Source: Alcaligenes parafaecalis
Lineage (GTDB): Bacteria; Pseudomonadota; Gammaproteobacteria; Burkholderiales; Burkholderiaceae_B
Assembly: GCF_026344135.1 (NCBI RefSeq)
Contig: NZ_JAPKNA010000006.1
Location: forward strand, 186,001-250,000
Length of the DNA stretch: 64,000 nt
Reading direction: 5' to 3'
Made by a program: the position numbers and the translations under genes
Notes under the pieces: model-generated
Seen by the model: only the letters and a program-made list of their open reading frames with translations
Told to the model about the DNA's origin: nothing
Databases searched by the model: none
Shown here: piece by piece, positions 1 through 9,558 of the stretch
How positions within the stretch are numbered: the stretch's first letter is position 1
How the letters are laid out: each line of letters opens with the position of its first letter

Positions 1-550
1 AACCAGCAGCCAGGGCTGGTGCCACCTTGCGGGTAATCATGGCCGCAGGGAAGTTCCAGGGAGTGATGGCCGCGCACACGCCTACAGGCTGCTTGACCAC
101 CACAATGCGCTTGTCCGACTGAGGGTGACCCATCACGTCGCCATACACACGCTTGGCTTCTTCGCTGAACCACTCCACAAAGGAGGCGGCGTACAGCACT
201 TCACCACGAGCCTCGGCCCAGGGCTTGCCCTGTTCCATAGTCATGATGGTGGCCAGGTCATCCGCATTGGCAACCATGGCATCGAACCAGGCGCGCAACA
301 GCTTGGCGCGTTCGTGCCCGCTGCGTGCTTTCCATTCGCGCTGGGCCACTTCAGCATCGCTGATGACCGATTCGATTTCTGCTGTGGCCAGGCTGGCGAC
401 ATTGGCCAGGCACTCGCCCGTAGCAGGATTAAGAACGGCGAAGGTGTTGCCATCGCCTGCCGAGACCCAACCCTGAGCGGTCCAGGACTGATCTTTAGCC
501 AGGCTGGGATCCTTCAGTTTGCTAATCAATGATGCCGCGATATTGTTCAT
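1..550 (-). CDS. gabD: NAD(P)-dependent succinate-semialdehyde dehydrogenase, 5' part only
   Basis: The reverse strand reads in frame from ATG at 550 to the window edge, giving about 183 N-terminal residues of an aldehyde dehydrogenase of the GabD type, which oxidises succinate semialdehyde to succinate in 4-aminobutyrate breakdown. The stretch TPWNFPAAMITRKVAPALAAG, split here as TPWNFPAAM then ITRKVAPALAAG, is the conserved nucleotide-binding region of this branch, and EQGKPWAEARGEV precedes it. The catalytic Cys and Glu lie beyond the window. A good promoter lies 39-68 bases upstream. It diverges from an IclR-type regulator, which may control it. Substrate is inferred from family resemblance; another semialdehyde is possible. 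Confidence 0.85.
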   Translation of the reverse strand, partial: MNNIAASLISKLKDPSLAKDQSWTAQGWVSAGDGNTFAVLNPATGECLANVASLATAEIESVISDAEVAQREWKARSGHERAKLLRAWFDAMVANADDLATIMTMEQGKPWAEARGEVLYAASFVEWFSEEAKRVYGDVMGHPQSDKRIVVVKQPVGVCAAITPWNFPAAMITRKVAPALAAG

Positions 551-588
551 TATGCTGAACCTGTTTCTCTTATAGTGAACTTGATAGA

Positions 589-618
589 ATTATAGGAGCC
601 GAAAAATCGTGACGTCAA
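589..618 (-). promoter_or_regulatory. Sigma-70 promoter for gabD
   Basis: On the minus strand, TTGACG (618-613) and TATAAT (594-589) are separated by 18 bases. This puts the transcription start near 582, about 30 bases before the gabD ATG. The match to the housekeeping consensus is strong. Confidence 0.6.
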
Positions 619-628
619 CGAATCGGCT

Positions 629-644
629 TACGGGTTTACCCGTA
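629..644. promoter_or_regulatory. Palindrome in the gabD/iclR divergent region, possible IclR operator
   Basis: TACGGGT and ACCCGTA form perfect 7-base arms around TT. The site lies 11 bases upstream of the gabD -35 box and faces the divergent IclR-type gene, a usual place for an IclR operator. The function is inferred. Confidence 0.4.
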
Positions 645-858
645 GAGCATCAGTCACCGTATTTTTTATTCCGGGGGGTTTAAGGGCACAATGTAGCGCT
701 GGCATCAATGCGGCAAATCTGGCCTAATTCAGGACCTGCACGCTTGGTCTGCGGTCTGATTGTCCGTGGGATGCCGCTTGCTGTGCTGACAGACCCTTAC
801 CCCTGTTTCCCGAGTTCAGCCCGCCCAGGCGGGCTTAGTGGACTTCCTGTGTGTTGTT

Positions 859-1647
859 ATGGAGTTAGTCGTAGTGGAAGAGAAGAAACTGGTTCCGGCT
901 GTAGTACGTGCAGTCACCGTGCTGGACGAATTGGCGGCCTCGCCGGAGCCCCTGTCATTTACGGACCTGGTCAAACGCCTGGGTATGCCCAAAAGCTCTT
1001 TGTATGGTCTGTGCACCACCTTGCTGGATCTGCACCTGATTCGTAAGTTGGAAAATGGCAGTTTCACCCTGGGCACACACGTCATGGGCTGGGCCAATGC
1101 CTTCCTGTCCCAACTGGACCTGACGCAAGAGTTTTTTGCGGCGTGGGACGATATGCGCGTCTTGCCTGAAGAGACCATTACCCTGTCCATTCTGGATGGT
1201 GAGGATGTGGTCTATATCGCCTGCCGAAACGGCACCCGGCCACTGGGTTTTACCTTCCGCGCCGGAATGCGTTTGCCCGCGGTTTATACCGCTACCGGCA
1301 AAGCCATGCTGAGCACGCTGCAAGGGCAAGATCTGGAACAAGCCTTGAATCATCCCTGGCCAGAACCGCTGACCGTTCATGGCCCACGCAATAAAGATGA
1401 TTTGATGGTGGAACTGAACGATGTACAGCGCCTGGGTTACTCCGTAGACGCCTGTGGCGTGCGTGATGGCATGCACTGTTTTGGAGCAGCGGTTTTTGAT
1501 TCCAATAACCGGGCAGCGGTAGCCGGTGTGGCCGTCAGCTTGTTGACTCAGGAAGCCGATGAAGCCGCACAGCGCCGTGCCGGTGAAGCCATGCGCAAGC
1601 TGGCCAACCGTTTGTCAGAGCGCTTAGGCGCATCGCGTAAAGCCTGA
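859..1647 (+). CDS. IclR family transcriptional regulator
   Basis: The predicted 262-residue protein has an N-terminal winged helix-turn-helix (about residues 10-70, with FTDLVKRLGMPKSSLYGLCTTLLD) and a C-terminal IclR effector domain (about 85-255, including YTATGKAMLST and the late GVAVSLLTQEA region). IclR proteins bind small carboxylates and usually control a neighbouring catabolic gene. The divergent gabD-like gene is the obvious target. The start is uncertain: ATG at 859 lacks a clear ribosome site, and an in-frame GTG at 838 has a weak AGGCGGG upstream, which would add seven residues. Confidence 0.85.
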   Translation: MELVVVEEKKLVPAVVRAVTVLDELAASPEPLSFTDLVKRLGMPKSSLYGLCTTLLDLHLIRKLENGSFTLGTHVMGWANAFLSQLDLTQEFFAAWDDMRVLPEETITLSILDGEDVVYIACRNGTRPLGFTFRAGMRLPAVYTATGKAMLSTLQGQDLEQALNHPWPEPLTVHGPRNKDDLMVELNDVQRLGYSVDACGVRDGMHCFGAAVFDSNNRAAVAGVAVSLLTQEADEAAQRRAGEAMRKLANRLSERLGASRKA

Positions 1648-1682
1648 TGCAGAGCGTCGGACAACGGCGCTTTCAGATATTG

Positions 1683-1700
1683 GGGCAGCCAAGGCTGCCC
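1683..1700. terminator. Hairpin between convergent iclR-type and MFS genes
   Basis: GGGCAGCC and GGCTGCCC form a perfect 8-bp stem with only AA in the loop. It lies between the 3' ends of two convergent genes. There is no T run on either side, so it is probably a stabilising or weak bidirectional terminator hairpin. Confidence 0.4.
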
Positions 1701-1750
1701 GGCAATGCCGTTAGGCCTGAATAACAGCATCACTTGATGTCTTTTGCCTG

Positions 1751-3157
1751 TTAACAAGACGCCGAGGCGCGCTGCGATGACCTGCCCCACCAGGCCAGCA
1801 CAATCGCCAATACACAGAGTCCTGCGGTAATCAGGAAAGTGATGGAAAAGGCGCTACTAATCGCCTGTGCAGAGCTCTCCGCCACCACCTGACCGCCCAA
1901 TAAAGACGCAAATACCAGGGGAAGTAAAGAAGCCCCGGCCATAAAGCCCAAATTGCGCGACAAGCCCAGCAGACCCGACAGCAGGCCTTTATGTTCTTCC
2001 ACGGCCTGAGCCATGACAGCCGTGTTATTGGCGGCCATAAATAACTGGAACCCGGGCGTGATCAGAACCAGCGCGATGATATAGCCTGCCACCCCAAAAA
2101 AGTGAGGGAAAATGGCAAAGCAACACAGCCCCATACCCGACAGCAGCAAACCCAGCATCAGGGTTCGATGTACACCAAAGCGATCCGTAATACGGCCTGC
2201 AGGAACCCCGGACAAGGCAGCCGCCAATGGCCCCATCGCCATCACCACGCCGGTTTCAGCCTCTTTTAAACCCAGCCCAAAAAATAGAAAAAACGGCCCG
2301 ACCACCAGGGTAGACATCATGATGGCACCCACCAGCAGATTCATGCTGAGCGAGCTCACCAACGCGCGTTCCCCCAGCAAAGTGACAGGCACCAAAGGGC
2401 GAGTCGCCTGTCGTTCGGTTCGGATAAACAGCCACAGCGACACGACACCCGGAATCAGCCAGATCCAGGGCTGGATGGCCAGCCCCACCTTGCCGCCAGT
2501 GGCCAGTAAAGAGAAACATAGCAAGGTGATGAACAACCAGACACTGCCTGCCCAATCCATGCTTTGAGCAGAGCCACCAGTTGCTTTCTCATGGGGAACA
2601 CCGCGTAAGGCCAATACCCATAATCCTGATCCTGCCAGCCCCAGCAAGACAAAGGCGGCACGCCAACCCAGGGCGCCGATTAACACCCCTCCCAAGGACG
2701 GCCCCAGAGCTGTGCCTATCGCTGACATGGTTCCCATCAAGCCCATCACTGTTCCCAGCCGCGCTTTGGGTACCAAACCTTTAGCCATCGACAGGGGCAA
2801 CGCCATCAAGATAGCCGCTGCCAATCCTTGCAACGCACGAGCGGCAATCAGCCACCCCAGGCTTGGAGCCCCTGCACACAGTGCCGAGGCCAAGGTGAAC
2901 AGCGCCAAACCCGTTAACAAGACACGCCTATGCCCATATAAGTCTCCCAGACGACCCACAAGCACAATCGTGACCGTCACCGCCAGCAGATACGCCAGCA
3001 CGACCCACTGAACCTGCTGGACGCCTGCCGAAAATACCCGGCTCAGGGTGGGCAAAGCCACCGTGACAATACTGGTCCCCAAAGAGGCCAGCAAAATAGA
3101 ACCAGCCAAAGCAAGCAGCAAACCCGTGCTGCCCGTCGATATCATTTGTTTTTTCAT
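1751..3157 (-). CDS. DHA2-family (EmrB/QacA-type) drug:H+ antiporter
   Basis: This 468-residue major facilitator protein has 13-14 hydrophobic segments. Motif A after TM2 reads GRLGDLYGHRRVLL, and the TM5 antiporter motif region has GTALGPSLGGVL, both usual in proton-driven multidrug exporters of the inner membrane. The start at 3157 (MKKQMIS) is preferred because the longer upstream reading frame would overlap the divergent MerR-type gene and its operator. The promoter has the long spacer used by MerR activators, so the gene is probably induced by its own substrate through that regulator. The substrate is not evident. Confidence 0.85.
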   Translation of the reverse strand: MKKQMISTGSTGLLLALAGSILLASLGTSIVTVALPTLSRVFSAGVQQVQWVVLAYLLAVTVTIVLVGRLGDLYGHRRVLLTGLALFTLASALCAGAPSLGWLIAARALQGLAAAILMALPLSMAKGLVPKARLGTVMGLMGTMSAIGTALGPSLGGVLIGALGWRAAFVLLGLAGSGLWVLALRGVPHEKATGGSAQSMDWAGSVWLFITLLCFSLLATGGKVGLAIQPWIWLIPGVVSLWLFIRTERQATRPLVPVTLLGERALVSSLSMNLLVGAIMMSTLVVGPFFLFFGLGLKEAETGVVMAMGPLAAALSGVPAGRITDRFGVHRTLMLGLLLSGMGLCCFAIFPHFFGVAGYIIALVLITPGFQLFMAANNTAVMAQAVEEHKGLLSGLLGLSRNLGFMAGASLLPLVFASLLGGQVVAESSAQAISSAFSITFLITAGLCVLAIVLAWWGRSSQRASASC

Positions 3158-3191
3158 GTCCAACTTCTTGTTGTCAGAGGGGTGTTCACCT

Positions 3192-3222
3192 ACTATGCAA
3201 CTTAAAGCCAACTTGAGGTCAA
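3192..3222 (-). promoter_or_regulatory. MerR-type promoter with 19-bp spacer and SoxR-box-like dyad
   Basis: On the minus strand TTGACC (3222-3217) and CATAGT (3197-3192) flank a 19-base spacer, the overlong spacing that MerR-family activators untwist. The spacer region (3218-3201) reads CCTCAAGTTGGCTTTAAG. Its first half is identical to the left half of the enterobacterial SoxR box (CCTCAAGT) and its second half matches 5 of 8 positions. A divergent promoter for the regulator gene (TTGTCA at 3171, TATGCA at 3194, 17-base spacer) overlaps it. Confidence 0.55.
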
Positions 3223-3224
3223 GC

Positions 3225-3656
3225 ATGAAACTGATTGATATTGGGGCCCTATCCAAAACCAGTGGAGTCAGCACCTCCACATTGCGCTACTACGAGGAAA
3301 TTGGCTTGATCCAGTCACCGGCCCGCAACGGCCTGCGGCGCCAATATAGCGAAGACACCCTGGTACAGTTGGCGGTGATCTCCTTAGGCAAAGCAGCGGG
3401 GTTCTCACTGGAAGAAATCGGCAAAATGTTCGATAAAGACACACCTTCCGATCTCCCCCGCCCCACTTTGCAACAACGCGCAAATGACATTGATCGCCAA
3501 ATTCGTCGAATGAAAACCCTAAGCCATATGCTGCGTCATGTTGCCCAATGCCAGGCCCCCTCGCACATGGAGTGCGAGCGTTTTCGCAAGCTGCTGCGTG
3601 TGGCTTGCCCAGCAATCCCGGCTGCCCCCAACACGGCCCCAGACACCGAGCAATAG
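3225..3656 (+). CDS. MerR family transcriptional regulator
   Basis: This is a 143-residue protein. Its N-terminal MerR helix-turn-helix starts at IGALSKTSGVSTSTLRYYEE and includes the usual RYYEEIGLI. It continues with the second wing and a dimerisation helix (about 85-115). The C-terminal region holds cysteines in the arrangement CQAPSHMEC followed later by another Cys. This differs from the SoxR iron-sulfur cluster (CX2CXCX5C), so it is not SoxR despite the SoxR-like operator. The start at 3225 is set by GAGGTC just upstream. It most likely activates the divergent efflux gene. The effector is unknown. Confidence 0.85.
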   Translation: MKLIDIGALSKTSGVSTSTLRYYEEIGLIQSPARNGLRRQYSEDTLVQLAVISLGKAAGFSLEEIGKMFDKDTPSDLPRPTLQQRANDIDRQIRRMKTLSHMLRHVAQCQAPSHMECERFRKLLRVACPAIPAAPNTAPDTEQ

Positions 3657-3745
3657 TCCCATACAGCACTAAAAACCACAGCACTGCCCCTGCCCAGTCC
3701 AGCGCCCAGCTACAATAGCTATTCTCTTTATTTCAGGCAGTTTTT

Positions 3746-5149
<1,404 letters not shown>

Positions 5150-5471
5150 AAAGGGCTGTCCCAGAGGCAAAACCAAGAACCGGCAACGTCGATAAAAAAG
5201 CCTCGTGCTCATAATAACTAGTGCCGTTGCCGAGTCAAAAAACTGCTGTCACCCATGCCAGAAGATGAAGGCTATCCGCTTGCCAAGCCAGGTTTTAAAA
5301 TAAAACTCGCGGCACAAAGAAAAATATATAAACTACAGACCAAGGCAATAGGTACTGCGAACTCGCGTCTGTTTTCACCAAAGAAATCAGAAACACACAA
5401 GAGCCAGGAAAAACAGACAATCGCCTTGAAATCATTAGCCAATTAACAAGTCGCAAACAAAAGGAAAAGCC
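5150..5471. other. Intergenic region between dbpA and the osmC-like gene
   Basis: About 320 bases whose second half turns AT-rich. It contains a spaced dyad, CGGCAACG near 5180 and CGTTGCCG near 5223, which could fold after dbpA but has no T run. A 63-codon reading frame (5255-5446) has no ribosome site or recognisable product and is not called. The promoter of the osmC-like gene should lie in the AT-rich part. Confidence 0.5.
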
Positions 5472-5918
5472 ATGAGCAACCACATTTTTTCCGCTACTGC
5501 TACGTTAATCGACCAACTAAAGATTGAATGCACAGCAAGGGATTCCTCGTTTTTCCTGACTGAACCGGGCAAGCAAAGCGATGCAAATAGTGGCATGACT
5601 CCCTTGGAGGCGCTGCTTTCAGCCATTGGTGCCTGCAAATGCATTGCTGCAAAAGCTTTTGCAAAGAGTCAAAAAATTGACTTAATCGACATCAAAGTCA
5701 AGATGGACGGTGAAATAGATACCGATGGATTCTATGGAATCAACAAAGAAGCAAAAATGGGATTTCATAAAATCACATCCCAATACTATATTCAGGCCAA
5801 CAACAGTGATGAAGAAATAAAAGAGTTTGTCAGTTTCATTGAAAGAACCTGCCCAGTTCTGGACACAATAATAAATGCACCTGAACTCTCAAACGAGATC
5901 AACATTATCAAAAAATAA
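5472..5918 (+). CDS. OsmC/Ohr family protein
   Basis: The 148-residue protein matches the OsmC fold: an N-terminal strand region, then the helix with MTPLEALLSAIGACKC containing the first conserved Cys, and RTCPVLDTI carrying the second. OsmC/Ohr proteins use this Cys pair to reduce organic hydroperoxides. The TPLE..L..IGAC form belongs to the general OsmC branch (YhfA-like), whose substrate is less certain. The start is set by AAGGAAAAG upstream. Base composition is clearly poorer in GC than both neighbours, which suggests recent acquisition. It is monocistronic and ends in a terminator. Confidence 0.8.
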   Translation: MSNHIFSATATLIDQLKIECTARDSSFFLTEPGKQSDANSGMTPLEALLSAIGACKCIAAKAFAKSQKIDLIDIKVKMDGEIDTDGFYGINKEAKMGFHKITSQYYIQANNSDEEIKEFVSFIERTCPVLDTIINAPELSNEINIIKK

Positions 5919-5949
5919 GATAAAGTCCGTCTTCTTATAGAAAATGTCG

Positions 5950-5986
5950 TAGCCTGTGTGAGTGACTACATACAGGCTATTTTATT
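5950..5986 (+). terminator. Rho-independent terminator of the osmC-like gene
   Basis: TAGCCTGT (5950-5957) pairs with ACAGGCTA (5972-5979) and is followed by TTTTATT. The right arm lies inside the last codons of the convergent lysR-type gene, so the terminator and that coding end overlap. Confidence 0.65.
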
Positions 5987-6919
5987 GGGCGCCTGTTTCA
6001 AATGACTGACCGCTGAAGGTCCCGAACCATGCCAGCGTGCCAGCTCCCGTATACGCTCTATCAGGCTGGCAGCGGCTTCACTCATGCTGCCGGTCTCTCG
6101 TGGGTAGGCCATCAATAACTCGCAGCGCGGGCCACCGCCGATCAAGGGCCGCGACACCACATTCTTGGGCATGAAGTATTCCGCGTAAGTCGGCAGCAAG
6201 GTGTAGCCCAAACCGGCCGCCACCAGATTAATGCTCATCAAGGGGTTGGCCGAGTTATAGGTGTGCTCGGGCACAACCTTATGGTGGGCCAGATAACGAG
6301 CCAGCACATCGTGCATGGAACGGCCATAGGAGCGGTCCACCGCAATCATGGGCAGGCGGTTCAAGCGCGCGGGCGGGATCAGGCTATACGCTTCCAGGCG
6401 ATGGCCTTTAGGCAGATAGACTCGCAAAGGCTCATCCAGTACCACCTCGCTACAGACATTGCTTGCCCGCACCGGACCGCGCATAAAACCCAGATCCAAT
6501 TCCCCTCGGGCCATGGCCCCTTCCTGCTCGTTGGACGTCAGACTGCGCAGCACCACATCCACCTGCGGAAAAGCAGCACGGAAAGCGGGCAAGACTGCCG
6601 GGAAAATACGGACTTCTGCCGCGGGCACAAAACCTATCGTCAGCACTTCCCTGGCTTGCGAAGCCGCCTTGCCGGCACGTATCACCGCCTCGTCTACTTT
6701 CTGCAAAATCTCGCGGGCATCATCCAGGAAAACAGCCCCCGCTTCTGTCAGCTCAACTTTGCGACGAGTCCGGTTCAGCAAGGGATAGCCAATCTCTTCC
6801 TCCAGATTACGGATCTGCTCGCTCAAGGAGGGTTGAGAGGTGTAGAGCCGCTCGGCAGCACGGGTGAAATTCAACTCTTCCGCGACTGCAACGAAGTAAC
6901 GCAAGTGTCGCAATTCCAA
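5966..6919 (-). CDS. hcaR: LysR family regulator of the phenylpropionate cluster (HcaR-like)
   Basis: This 317-residue LysR protein has the N-terminal helix-turn-helix (LNFTRAAERLYTSQPSLSEQ, residues about 17-36) and a periplasmic-binding-like effector domain (about 90-300). It begins MELRHLRYFVAVAEELNF, as in the CatR/BenM/HcaR branch that responds to aromatic acids. The start is TTG at 6919, set by AGGAGA six bases upstream. It diverges from hcaE exactly as hcaR does in E. coli, so it is inferred to activate the operon with 3-phenylpropionate or cinnamate as inducer. Confidence 0.8.
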   Translation of the reverse strand: MELRHLRYFVAVAEELNFTRAAERLYTSQPSLSEQIRNLEEEIGYPLLNRTRRKVELTEAGAVFLDDAREILQKVDEAVIRAGKAASQAREVLTIGFVPAAEVRIFPAVLPAFRAAFPQVDVVLRSLTSNEQEGAMARGELDLGFMRGPVRASNVCSEVVLDEPLRVYLPKGHRLEAYSLIPPARLNRLPMIAVDRSYGRSMHDVLARYLAHHKVVPEHTYNSANPLMSINLVAAGLGYTLLPTYAEYFMPKNVVSRPLIGGGPRCELLMAYPRETGSMSEAAASLIERIRELARWHGSGPSAVSHLKQAPNKIACM

Positions 6920-7065
6920 GTTTGTCTCCTGTCAAATTAGTCGCCCTCTGCCCGGCTCGGACCCGAACAGCATCTGGCTCGGCCTGCGGTATCTCACCTG
7001 AACAGGCCGTTCTTGTAAGCACTATTGTCGCTGCTACCAAGACTTCAAAAACAGCTTCGATTCTC

Positions 7066-7084
7066 ATTGCTGCAGCGCAGCAAT
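7066..7084. promoter_or_regulatory. Palindrome upstream of hcaE, candidate HcaR operator
   Basis: ATTGCTGC and GCAGCAAT form perfect 8-base arms around AGC in the 386-base hcaR-hcaE divergent region. The ATTGC-N9-GCAAT form resembles LysR-type recognition sites. It lies about 150 bases from the hcaR start and 220 from the hcaE start. Confidence 0.45.
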
Positions 7085-7178
7085 TGAAGCTCACGTAAAC
7101 CCTATGTCTCTGTAAGACCGCATCAATATTGGACTTCAGACTTAAGCCCTATCCATACCAGGGTTTTAAAGCGGACTT

Positions 7179-7201
7179 ATCGGGTTTGCCGATCACCCGA
7201 T
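7179..7201. promoter_or_regulatory. Second dyad upstream of hcaE
   Basis: ATCGGGT and ACCCGAT form 7-base arms separated by nine bases, 105 bases before the hcaE ATG. It could be a second regulator site or a leader hairpin. No clear core promoter was recognised between it and hcaE. Confidence 0.3.
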
Positions 7202-7305
7202 CTAAAGCAAGTATTGGTCGGATTCATTTCAAGCTTCTACATTTTGCCGTTGGCGACAAAAACCTGTTTTGCAAAAGCACGCATTGCAATAGCGAGGAGC
7301 AAGCG

Positions 7306-8664
7306 ATGGGAATCAACCCTGAAAAAATCGAAGCCTTGGTCGATGCACGTAATGGACGCGTTACCCCTTCCATTTACACCGACCCGGATATTTATGAGCT
7401 GGAGCTGGAACGCATCTTTGGCCGCACCTGGCTGTTTTTGTGTCACACCAGCCAGATTCCCAAAGCGGGAGACTTCTTCAATACCTATATGGGCGAAGAC
7501 CCGATTATCGTGGTTCGTCAAAAAGACGGCTCGATCAAGGCCTTTCTGAACCAATGCCGACACCGCTCGATGCGCGTGTCCTATGCCGACTCGGGCAATA
7601 CCAAAGCCTTTACCTGTCCCTACCACGGCTGGAGTTATGGCACCAACGGCGATCTGGTGGATGTACCGCTGGAACCACGCGCCTATCCGCAAGGCTTGTG
7701 CAAGGAAAAGTGGGGCCTGCAGGAAGTGACCCGCGTCAAAGTATACAAAGGCCTGGTCTTTGGCAATTGGGACGCCACCGCCCCTGATCTGGAAGAGTAC
7801 ATGGGCGACATTGCCTGGTACCTGGACGGTGTGCTGGACCGGCGCGAAGGCGGTACCGAAATCATTGGCGGTGTTCAGAAATGGACCATTGAATGCAACT
7901 GGAAATTCCCCGCCGAGCAGTTCGCGTCTGACCAATATCACGCCCTGTTCTCGCATGCGTCTGCCGTGCAAGTGCTGGGCCAGAAACCTGGTGATGAGGA
8001 CAAGGCACTGGGCGCTGGCCAAACCGCACGCCCGGTCTGGGAAACCGCCAAGGACGCCGTTCAATATGGCCAACGCGGCCATGGCAGTGGCTTCTTCTTT
8101 ACCGAGCAGCCCGACGCCAACGTATGGGTAGATGGCGAAGTTTCACAGTACTTTCGCGACACCTATGCCGAAGCCCACGAGCGCCTGGGCGAAGTGCGTG
8201 CCCTGCGTCTGGCCGGTCACAACAATATGTTCCCCACACTGAGCTGGCTGAACGGCACGGCGACACTGCGCGTCTGGCATCCACGTGGCCCGAACCAGGT
8301 GGAGGTCTGGGCATTTTGTATTGCCGATGCCGCCGCTCCCGACGATGTGAAGGCCGCCTTTGAACGCAGCGCCACCCGCGCCTTTGGCCCCGCCGGTTTC
8401 CTGGAGCAGGACGACTCCGAGAACTGGGCTGAAATTCAGAAAATCCTGCGTGGCAAACGCGCCCGTGGCACTCAGTTGTGCATGGAAATGGGCTTGGGTA
8501 ACGAGGGTCTGCGCAGCGATGGCGTGCCAGGCGTTACCAACTACATCTTCTCCGAAACAGCCGCTCGCGGTCTGTACAAGTACTGGGCCGACCTGATGGT
8601 GTCCGAGACCTGGGATGAAGTACTGGAGCGCAGCCGCATCTATGAAGAGGAGTTGGTGAAATGA
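7306..8664 (+). CDS. hcaE: 3-phenylpropionate/cinnamate dioxygenase, large (alpha) subunit
   Basis: The 452-residue Rieske non-haem oxygenase alpha subunit is close to E. coli HcaE (453 residues) along its whole length as recalled, for example in GRVTP.IYTDPDIY, LERIFGR and PAEQFASDQYHALFSHASAVQVLG. CRHR and CPYHGW hold the [2Fe-2S] Rieske ligands (about residues 82-105). The SDQYHALFSH region supplies the mononuclear iron ligands. With HcaF, HcaC and HcaD it adds O2 to the ring of 3-phenylpropionate or cinnamate to give the cis-dihydrodiol. The frame is open further upstream, but GAGGAGC before 7306 and the family length fix the start. It opens the operon and overlaps hcaF by four bases. Confidence 0.95.
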   Translation: MGINPEKIEALVDARNGRVTPSIYTDPDIYELELERIFGRTWLFLCHTSQIPKAGDFFNTYMGEDPIIVVRQKDGSIKAFLNQCRHRSMRVSYADSGNTKAFTCPYHGWSYGTNGDLVDVPLEPRAYPQGLCKEKWGLQEVTRVKVYKGLVFGNWDATAPDLEEYMGDIAWYLDGVLDRREGGTEIIGGVQKWTIECNWKFPAEQFASDQYHALFSHASAVQVLGQKPGDEDKALGAGQTARPVWETAKDAVQYGQRGHGSGFFFTEQPDANVWVDGEVSQYFRDTYAEAHERLGEVRALRLAGHNNMFPTLSWLNGTATLRVWHPRGPNQVEVWAFCIADAAAPDDVKAAFERSATRAFGPAGFLEQDDSENWAEIQKILRGKRARGTQLCMEMGLGNEGLRSDGVPGVTNYIFSETAARGLYKYWADLMVSETWDEVLERSRIYEEELVK

Positions 8665-9209
8665 GCGCCGTCATTGAAGAACCGACCCAAACAGCCATCG
8701 TCGACATGCAACTGCATCATGAAATTGCCGACTTCCTTTACATGGAAGCCGAACTGCTGGACGACTGGCAATTTCGCGATTGGCTTGACCTGCTGTCTGA
8801 GGACATTCACTACCACATGCGCAGCACCAGCAATGCACAAACCCGTGATCGCCGCCGCAGCGTGCAACCGCCGACCACCTGGATTTTCAACGACAACAAG
8901 TTCCAGTTGGAGCGTCGCGTTGCCCGCCTGGAAACCGGCATGGCCTGGGCGGAGGAGCCGCCTTCGCGCACCCGCCACTTTGTCAGCAACCTGCGTATCC
9001 GCCCCACCGCCGACGGCCAGGGTTACGAGATACGCAGCAACTATATCCTGTACCGCGCCCAGAAAGAAAAGGACGAGACCTGGTACGCCGGCAAGCGCCT
9101 GGATTATGTACGCCGCGCAGACAAGCGCTTTGGTTGGGAATTGTATGAACGCGAGATCGTTCTGGATCAAGTCGTCATTACATCCCACAACCTGAGCGTT
9201 CTGTTCTGA
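8661..9209 (+). CDS. hcaF: 3-phenylpropionate/cinnamate dioxygenase, small (beta) subunit
   Basis: The 182-residue ring-hydroxylating dioxygenase beta subunit has the SnoaL-like cone fold. It shares with E. coli HcaF (about 172 residues) the stretches NAQTRDRRRSVQPPTTWIF, LETGMAWAEEPPSRTRH, LYRAQKEKDET and ITSHNLSVLF. It is structural, forming an alpha3beta3 hexamer with HcaE. Its ATG overlaps the hcaE stop codon (ATGA), so the two subunits should be made in step by translational coupling. Confidence 0.95.
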   Translation: MSAVIEEPTQTAIVDMQLHHEIADFLYMEAELLDDWQFRDWLDLLSEDIHYHMRSTSNAQTRDRRRSVQPPTTWIFNDNKFQLERRVARLETGMAWAEEPPSRTRHFVSNLRIRPTADGQGYEIRSNYILYRAQKEKDETWYAGKRLDYVRRADKRFGWELYEREIVLDQVVITSHNLSVLF

Positions 9210-9237
9210 CCCTGCTCACTTTCCGATGTTGATTGAT

Positions 9238-9558
9238 ATGACACGCATTACCGCATGTGAAACCGGTGCCCTGGCCGATGGCGAGGCACTGAAGATAGAC
9301 ACTCCCGACCGCCAGATTGCCCTGTTCAATATTGATGGCACCTTCTATGCAACAGACGACCGTTGCACTCATGGCAACGCGTCCATGTCCGAAGGCTATA
9401 TCGAGGACGACGGCACCGTGGAGTGCCCGCTGCACGCTGCCCGTTTCTGTCTGAAAACGGGCGCTGCCCTGTGCCAGCCCGCGACCGAGGCGTTACGCAC
9501 CTATCCGGTGATCATCAGCGAAGGCATGGTCTATATCGATCTGGAGGCCCAGGCATGA
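9238..9558 (+). CDS. hcaC: 3-phenylpropionate dioxygenase Rieske ferredoxin subunit
   Basis: This 106-residue Rieske ferredoxin passes electrons from HcaD to HcaE. The [2Fe-2S] ligands lie in CTHGNASMSEG and CPLHAARFC. It matches E. coli HcaC (106 residues) through most of its length. Starting at 9238 gives MTRITACE, aligned with the E. coli start. An in-frame ATG at 9226 would add four residues; neither has a good ribosome site. It overlaps hcaB by four bases. Confidence 0.92.
   Translation: MTRITACETGALADGEALKIDTPDRQIALFNIDGTFYATDDRCTHGNASMSEGYIEDDGTVECPLHAARFCLKTGAALCQPATEALRTYPVIISEGMVYIDLEAQA

Noticed and set aside
3225..3656. Naming the MerR-type gene soxR because of its operator
   Set aside because: The protein lacks the four-Cys iron-sulfur cluster motif of SoxR.
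5255..5446. 63-codon plus-strand frame before the osmC-like gene
   Set aside because: No ribosome site, no recognisable product, and it lies in the promoter region of the next gene.
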